A stretch of DNA of 64,000 nt from Nannochloropsis salina CCMP1776. Its lineage: Eukaryota; Sar; Eustigmatophyceae; Eustigmatales; Monodopsidaceae. The translations under genes were made by a program, and so were the position numbers. Below are positions 59,158 to 64,000 of the stretch, piece by piece. The notes under the pieces are model-generated. The model had not been told where the DNA came from. It searched no databases and worked only from the letters and a program-made list of their open reading frames with translations. How positions within the stretch are numbered: position 1 is the first letter of the stretch; each line of letters opens with the position of its first letter. The DNA lies in NCBI GenBank assembly GCA_004565275.1, contig SDOX01000017.1:167898-231897 (forward strand). The letters are read 5' to 3'.

Positions 59158-59312
59158 ACAAGAAATGTTTGGTTAGGGTTAGTGTTAAGAAGCGTGTTAT
59201 CCGAGGACACAGGGATAGTACTTTTTAAGTTTTCTGAATAGCGCTTTCGTAATTGTCAAGACACTCTCTAGTTGTATCATATTAAGTATATAGCTCTAGC
59301 TACTGTGACGTC
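59158..59312. other. Convergent spacer
   Basis: AT-rich spacer with a GGTTAGGGTTAGTG pair resembling a telomere-like heptamer, but only two copies. No gene. Confidence 0.4.
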
Positions 59313-60038
59313 TTAAAAATTCTTTCTTTTTACCGAAGTCGAAGGGCCTTCTGCCTTCCCAAAGCGGACCCCCCCGCCATTTCGCTTCCTTGAATCGACC
59401 TGCTTACCGCAGGCACTGACGACATTGTAAAAACCAGGTCCCGCCCCACTTGACGTTAGGTCTGGGGCTAAATCGCTTGTGAAGCTCTGCCGCTTTCGGC
59501 CTTTTCCGAACGTAGAAACAGGTGGAGTGGCCCTGCTGGACAAAAATTGTGGGCCTAACATATCTTTGAAATAATAGTGGCCAGGACCTGGCTGCATAAT
59601 CAATTTATTACGTGGAGAACAGCCTTTTGGAAAGGAAAATTGTGGCGCGGCTCGATGTTTAGGGTTACTCAGCAACCCTCCTTTCCGGCTTTGTGGGGAA
59701 AGGTACGCTCCGGGACCTGGTTCATCGGCGCCCGCTCTATCCTTTGAGCAGATTTTACCCCCAAATCCCTCTCTTCCGCGCAGAGAAAAGCAAATCGTTG
59801 ATCTGATCCTGGAGTCAGCTACATGCCCTGACAGAGTTGACTTCAGATTGTAAGCGCCAGGTCCTGGCGTGTCGTTACCCGAATGTGAAGGAGCTATGGT
59901 GTCACGTGGGGAGGATCCAAAACCAAAAGATGCGGTTGCGGGTAATATTGCTTTGCATGAGGTTATTATCTTGTCCTCCGCCATGTTGTTTACACCGGTC
60001 TTAGCCATGGCTAGGGGTAGATGTGCATAAGCTGGCAT
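59313..60038 (-). CDS. SHIPPO/STPGR-repeat protein
   Basis: 241 aa with four Pro-Gly-Pro repeats: TPGPGAY, EPGPGAY, QPGPGHY and GAGPGFY, each inside a ~40-residue unit with a preceding FG/FS-type block (SFGFGSS, CFSLRGREGFGG, QFSFPKG, TFGKG). This is the SHIPPO/ODF3 (CIMAP) pattern of axonemal and microtubule-associated proteins, where the repeats line microtubule inner surfaces. No membrane or transit signal is evident. Presence in a presumed small coccoid alga is unusual, because known members serve flagella. The ATG at 60038 is used; ATG 60008 (MAKTGVNNM) is possible. Composition is AT-richer than neighbours, like the adjacent TrmK-like gene. Confidence 0.83.
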   Translation of the reverse strand: MPAYAHLPLAMAKTGVNNMAEDKIITSCKAILPATASFGFGSSPRDTIAPSHSGNDTPGPGAYNLKSTLSGHVADSRIRSTICFSLRGREGFGGKICSKDRAGADEPGPGAYLSPQSRKGGLLSNPKHRAAPQFSFPKGCSPRNKLIMQPGPGHYYFKDMLGPQFLSSRATPPVSTFGKGRKRQSFTSDLAPDLTSSGAGPGFYNVVSACGKQVDSRKRNGGGVRFGKAEGPSTSVKRKNF

Positions 60039-60405
60039 TCGGTTTATTTTGATCGAAAGTTGCTATTTGAGGAGCGTGTTGAAGTTCAATAAAATGTGCC
60101 TGCAAGGAATGAGGAACAAAATGCATAAATCACTCGCAAAACAAAAGAATGATAGCGTTGGTTTTTAAAACGCGCTTTTCCAAATGTGGAAGCCGGCAGT
60201 GAAAGCCTCTCAACGGCCGGAGGTCGTAACGGTCTGTTCCCGCCATTTCCCCCCCAGGCCACACCGCGCGAGCCTTGTTCTTCACTTCCTTCTGTGCCCA
60301 ACATGATCGACGCCGTCCGTGGTTTTGTCACGCACGGGCTTAACGAAAATTTGCCAACCCATCACTACAGATTGTAAGCGTTTATCTGGAAAATTGGCCG
60401 CAAGG
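60039..60405. promoter_or_regulatory. Divergent region with uORF
   Basis: Between the SHIPPO and coiled-coil genes. A 24-codon open frame from ATG 60303 to TAA 60375 ends 28 nt before the coiled-coil ATG, so it may be a regulatory uORF if transcribed. A TTGTAAGCG at the uORF end also resembles a splice donor, so a 5' UTR intron is possible. Confidence 0.4.
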
Positions 60406-62181
60406 ATGAGGATCTTCTTCTTTTTCGCGTCCTTTTTCGCCTTCATTCTCGCTCAGGAAGTGGTTCGAGGGTTCACGGGCAGCAGTGGGGGCTTCAGCTT
60501 AAGCGAGATTCCAGAGGATCTTCTGGATGAAGATGGTGCCTCTATTGTTGGTAATGCTGACGGTACCGACTCGTGGACAAGCCCGATATCTCTCTCCCGG
60601 ACAGGTGGCAGGCGTAGCGGCAGTCTGGCGAACCATGCCATGTGGAATACTCTGCGCGAACAAAGCCACAAAGCTTTGCTGCCGTCGATTGCCACAGTTC
60701 TTGCAGGTGCCACAGGTCGAATATTGCATAAGCGCTACGCATCGGTAATCCGTCGCGCATGGCATGACCATCGTTCCGCCCGCCACTTGGGAAAGGAGAA
60801 GCGGCGCCTCGAAAGAGAAATCCAAGAGGAACAAGGCCGCTATCAACAAGAGATGCGCCGGATCTCGGAGGAACAGGAGGAGCTGGACGCAGCCGAGGAA
60901 GCCGAAATTCAAGCGAAGGACGAATTGCGACGTGCCCGCTTCCAGGAAGTGTCATCTATGCCTGGGGAGGACGAGGAGCAAGCACACCAACGAGATCGTC
61001 TTCAACAGCAGCAGCATTATCGACCAGATTTAAAAAGAAAGAGTTTCAAAGATTTGCTTCCATTTTCTGCCCCGTCATCTTCGCGCCGAACTGCAGAGGA
61101 CTGGAGGAGTGTCGTAGGGGAGCTGGAAACGAAGATAGACGCTCTCCAGAGGGAGGTTCGCGAGAAGGCGGAGATGGTCTCGAGGCTCCAGTCTTCCAAG
61201 GTGGAAGAGCTTAACAGTGCCCGCTCGGTGGTTGATCAGCTGCGGAAAGAGCTGGAGGGGGCGCGCGGGATGAAGGAGCATTTGGAAGGGCAACTCCGGC
61301 AGAGTCAGGTGCGGCTGCAGACGTTGAAGGACCAAGTGGGGGAGGGCCAGGGGCAGAAGGAGCCATCAGAGAATGACTTGCACCTTCTCCGCACTGACTT
61401 GGAGACGCGAATCCGGCAAGAATACGCGGAAAGCCGTGCACAGGACCAAGAAGCGTGGGCGAGGGAGGTGCGGCACCAGACGGTGGCTGAAATCACGGCG
61501 CAGACGACGGCGGAGCGCGAGAAGTACGAGGCCGACCTGATTGAGCTTTACCGCCGACGTTTGAAAGAGGAAGTAGCAAAGCGGGACGCGGTCATGGAGG
61601 AGCGTTTGCAGGCCCAGGACGTGGAGTATCGGCGGCAGTGTGAGGAGCTCCGGCTGAAGGTGCAGGGGCTGTTGAGGGAGCGGGACCACAGTCTCCGCGA
61701 CAAGCTGGTTCTGCATGCCCGGGAGTGGCAGCAGCGGGTGGGAGCGAAAGGGGGCGCAAGCAAGAGGCAGCGAGCTGCGGGTGGCCAAGCGCCTGTCCGC
61801 GTCGCGGGCAGTGGCGTGAGCGGCAGCCTTTTCCGCGGGAAAGGAGCCTCTGCCCCGTCCAAGGTCCCTCGCGGCGGGGCATCGGCCCCCACGGACACTG
61901 TGCAGGAATGGAAAGGAACGAGGGAAGGAGGCTTGGTAGCGGAGTTGATGGACGCGGAAGAGGCAGAGGCTCGTGCGAGCACGCGTGCGGTGGGGGCCAG
62001 GGAGGGAGGACAGGGGGTTCCACAGGGTGGCGATGACGGACAAGAACCTTCCAAGCTCGTGCAGCAACAGCGACAATGGGTCAACTGGGCGGCCTCTGGG
62101 GTGGGATTGACCGGGGTCGGAGGGGGAGGTAGCGGCAGGAGGGCCACGTCGGGGGCGGTCGGGAGGAGAGGAGGCGCGTGA
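60406..62181 (+). CDS. Plastid-targeted coiled-coil protein
   Basis: From ATG 60406 the protein has 591 aa (the longer frame starts at GTG). The N-terminus MRIFFFFASFFAFILAQEVV then RGFTGSS is a signal peptide plus GF-type plastid motif. From about residue 135 to 460 there is a long Glu/Arg/Gln-rich heptad region (EKRRLEREIQEEQGRYQQEM, GELETKIDALQREV, DQLRKELEGARGMKEHLEGQ) that must be a coiled coil. The tail is Gly/Ser/Arg-rich and disordered. No enzyme motif is visible. A structural, tethering or division-related role in the plastid is speculative. Confidence 0.72.
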   Translation: MRIFFFFASFFAFILAQEVVRGFTGSSGGFSLSEIPEDLLDEDGASIVGNADGTDSWTSPISLSRTGGRRSGSLANHAMWNTLREQSHKALLPSIATVLAGATGRILHKRYASVIRRAWHDHRSARHLGKEKRRLEREIQEEQGRYQQEMRRISEEQEELDAAEEAEIQAKDELRRARFQEVSSMPGEDEEQAHQRDRLQQQQHYRPDLKRKSFKDLLPFSAPSSSRRTAEDWRSVVGELETKIDALQREVREKAEMVSRLQSSKVEELNSARSVVDQLRKELEGARGMKEHLEGQLRQSQVRLQTLKDQVGEGQGQKEPSENDLHLLRTDLETRIRQEYAESRAQDQEAWAREVRHQTVAEITAQTTAEREKYEADLIELYRRRLKEEVAKRDAVMEERLQAQDVEYRRQCEELRLKVQGLLRERDHSLRDKLVLHAREWQQRVGAKGGASKRQRAAGGQAPVRVAGSGVSGSLFRGKGASAPSKVPRGGASAPTDTVQEWKGTREGGLVAELMDAEEAEARASTRAVGAREGGQGVPQGGDDGQEPSKLVQQQRQWVNWAASGVGLTGVGGGGSGRRATSGAVGRRGGA

Positions 62182-62615
62182 GCGGGTGGGAGGGAACAAA
62201 GGCCATGGAAGACGGGGAGAGGACCCCGGGGGCACATATTCTAACGAACGAAACAGGAGACGGAGTTTGTGAGGTGGCACAGCGTTACACGACTTGAGGG
62301 CTTGACTTTACGATGGAGGCACAGCAACACATACTTGGCTGGATGTTGTAAATGTTTAAATGGCAAGGAAAGGAATATTTTGAGGACGGTGGATGTAAAA
62401 GAGGAAGGAAATTGAAATGCGGTGCAGAGGCATCGGTCTCGATCTGTGTAAGAATGCTTCTCGGCGTTTCTTTTTCCAGAATTTTAACGTTATGTACAGG
62501 TTGTTAGACAGGCGCCCCATCACGGTTCAAAGGTCGAAGCCATCCATCGCCACCGATTGCCGTGTCTTCCACGAGAGGTAAGAAGACAGTTACATCTATG
62601 TACAATCATCATTCA
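62182..62615. other. Convergent spacer
   Basis: 430 bp, AT-rich in its 3' half, between the coiled-coil and Asterix 3' ends; no gene. Confidence 0.4.
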
Positions 62616-63040
62616 TCATTCCAAGAAGCTTTTGATGTATACCGTGTGGAATGCAAAAAGCATCGCTATACAGGCTCCGAAGAGAGTGCGACCGTCAAAG
62701 GAGGAGTAGCGGACATTTGCTGCCGCTGAGCACAACATGAAAAGCGAAAGCCAGGCGCAGATCCTCAATCTCGTAAGGATACACAGTACTGCTAGGAACA
62801 AGGAAAGTACACCAATTGAGTCGTACCTATAGGGTTCCTCCACGCTATCGCGGGCTCTACAGGAGAGTAAAGACAGAGAGTGACGAGTTGTAACATCGGA
62901 AGTGCAATAGACAAAAGGGTGACATCCTTTTTATCAATACTTTGTGCGTACCGAAGGGAAAGATAGGGAAATATATGCTTGGAGCGCCGAGGGTCATGTG
63001 TACGTTGTTGTGGCTTTGGGGCGATGGTGGCTTGCTGCAT
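62616..63040 (-). CDS. PAT complex subunit Asterix (WDR83OS-like)
   Basis: Small ER membrane protein that, with CCDC47, shields transmembrane segments of nascent proteins at the translocon (PAT complex). Two exons (63040-62952 and 62844-62616) around a 107-nt intron give 105 aa; human Asterix has 106. The upstream exon carries DPRRSK, the family's N-terminal DPRRP-like motif, and the splice gives YLSLRVEEPYRYDSIGVLSL. Three hydrophobic segments follow (GVLSLFLAVLCIL, CAWLSLFMLCSAA, TLFGACIAMLFAF), with RLRICAWLSL and AANVRYSS at the positions of KLKWCAWVAV and FANSRSSE. The gene is short, split and easily missed. It is divergent from eS6. Confidence 0.8.
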
Positions 63041-63714
63041 ATCTCGGATGGCCCCCCTTATCTCCTTCTGGACGGACAATCCTCTTCCTGTCCTTCCTTG
63101 TTGGAGACGTTTACAGAGGCTCGTGTACTCTATTGAAAATGCAAAGAATCCTGACGTGTCAGTTATATTCGGTACACTTTACGTGCCTCTAGTGCCCTGG
63201 CGGAACAACGCGGGGCGGGGCCGGCGCTGTGACAGTATGTGTCCGCCCGCTCGCACGGCCTCGCCGCCACACATCACGGAGAAAGAAGGCGGTCTGCCTG
63301 CCCCGCGTTTGGTTGCCATGCCGCCTCGTGCTGACTTGGATTTTTTTACACTGTGTGTTTTCACCACATGACATCCGTGCATTTGCGTCCATGGAGATCC
63401 TTTGCGTAGTATGTAAATGGCTGGGGGGGGCTGTTGCCTCCCTACCCTGTGCCCTCGCCGAGGAAGGGTGGGTGTGGTGGATGGCGCTGTCACGTGCAGC
63501 CTGGAGGTGTCGCACTTCCATCGTGATCCCTCTACTCGAATGTTACCTACATATGAAGTCCTATGAGGGGTCATGGAAGGGGTGGAAGCTTAATTTGCTC
63601 GGGCATACAACTCTGTCCCTCGTTTATCTCCCCACCCACCACCTCCCACGCAAACGCTTTTCCCTTCTCATCTCTTATATTAAAGGAGGCCGTAGCTCTT
63701 AACACACTGCCACC
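63041..63714. promoter_or_regulatory. Divergent promoter (Asterix / eS6)
   Basis: About 670 bp. A TATATTAAA (63676-63684) lies 31 bp upstream of the eS6 ATG, and a pyrimidine-rich TTTTCCCTTCTCATCTCTT precedes it. Open frames here are not recognised. Confidence 0.45.
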
Positions 63715-64000
63715 ATGAAGGTAAGAAGTTTTATAAGGCTGTGTTGTACCGCTCACATTTTAGTCTCCCTGAAATGAAGAGGTTCTCATCGTCCCCTTCC
63801 CAACTCGCAGCTCAACATTGCCAACCCTCAGACGGGTCAGCAGCATGTGGTAGAAATTGACGACGAGAAGCGTCTGCGAGCATTCTACGACCGGCGTATT
63901 TCGCAGGAGGTGGACGGGGAACACATTGGGGACGAGTTCAAGGGCTATGTATTCAAAATCTCTGGCGGCAACGACAAACAGGGGTTCCCCATGAAGCAGG
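63715..64000 (+). CDS. RPS6: Ribosomal protein eS6, 5' end (runs off window)
   Basis: 40S subunit protein, a TOR/S6K target in other eukaryotes. Exon 1 contributes only ATG AAG (63715-63720, in a perfect GCCACCATG context); a 90-nt intron (63721-63810) is removed, and exon 2 continues [17 protein letters not shown], giving [11 protein letters not shown]. Later it reads [38 protein letters not shown], which follows eS6 almost exactly. The window ends after GFPMKQ, so the kinase-site C-terminus cannot be seen. A short first coding exon right after the start is common in ribosomal protein genes. Confidence 0.95.

Noticed and set aside
59170-59185. Telomere-like GGTTAGGGTTAG
   Set aside because: Only two heptamer copies in a spacer; not an array.

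Overview
This window looks like nuclear DNA of a compact, gene-dense photosynthetic eukaryote with a secondary (heterokont-type) plastid. A eustigmatophyte such as Nannochloropsis/Microchloropsis is my best guess. The evidence is as follows: eukaryote-only machinery (AP-3, Get1, Msp1, UTP18, eS6, KDM4, cereblon); GT-AG introns (16 resolved by reading frames and homology, 65-252 nt); and a recurring N-terminal signature of a hydrophobic signal peptide followed by a cleavage-site Phe (QAF, GF or CF), the ASAFAP-like bipartite plastid presequence of heterokonts. The species is inference. I saw no rRNA, tRNA, CRISPR, insertion sequence or viral element.

Layout: 0-8.1 kb, membrane-anchored short-chain dehydrogenase, plastid NudC-type Nudix hydrolase, cereblon-like protein, M1 aminopeptidase. 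8.7-18 kb, FHA-RING protein, UAA nucleotide-sugar transporter, glutathione synthetase with a membrane tail, and two plastid-targeted genes. 18.4-27 kb, AIM24-like mitochondrial protein, a giant SCP2-FYVE-ABC1 kinase-beta-lactamase fusion, and a fidgetin-like AAA ATPase whose P-loop is split by an intron. 27-30.2 kb, a 3 kb gene-poor island with nested inverted repeats. 30.2-42.7 kb, Msp1/ATAD1, KDM4-type demethylase, WRN-like exonuclease, plastid Nudix hydrolase, COA7-like protein, RH58-like plastid helicase, Get1/WRB. 42.8-64 kb, gamma-synergin-like EH protein, plastid FBPase, AP-3 beta, UTP18, Ctr copper transporter, plastid TPR-like protein, TrmK-like methyltransferase, SHIPPO-repeat protein, plastid coiled-coil protein, Asterix (short, two exons), and the 5' end of ribosomal protein eS6.

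Most genes sit in divergent or convergent pairs with 150-600 bp between them, and there is no operon logic. Themes recur without proof of linkage: plastid function (eight candidate plastid proteins), membrane-protein biogenesis and quality control (Get1, Msp1, Asterix), vesicle traffic (AP-3 beta, synergin, FYVE fusion), and mitochondrial respiration (COA7, AIM24). The most unusual items are the five-part ABC1K fusion, the tail-bearing glutathione synthetase, two stop-free introns of length divisible by three, and the structured intergenic island. Several start codons were corrected to the first plausible ATG because the longest open frames begin at non-ATG codons.
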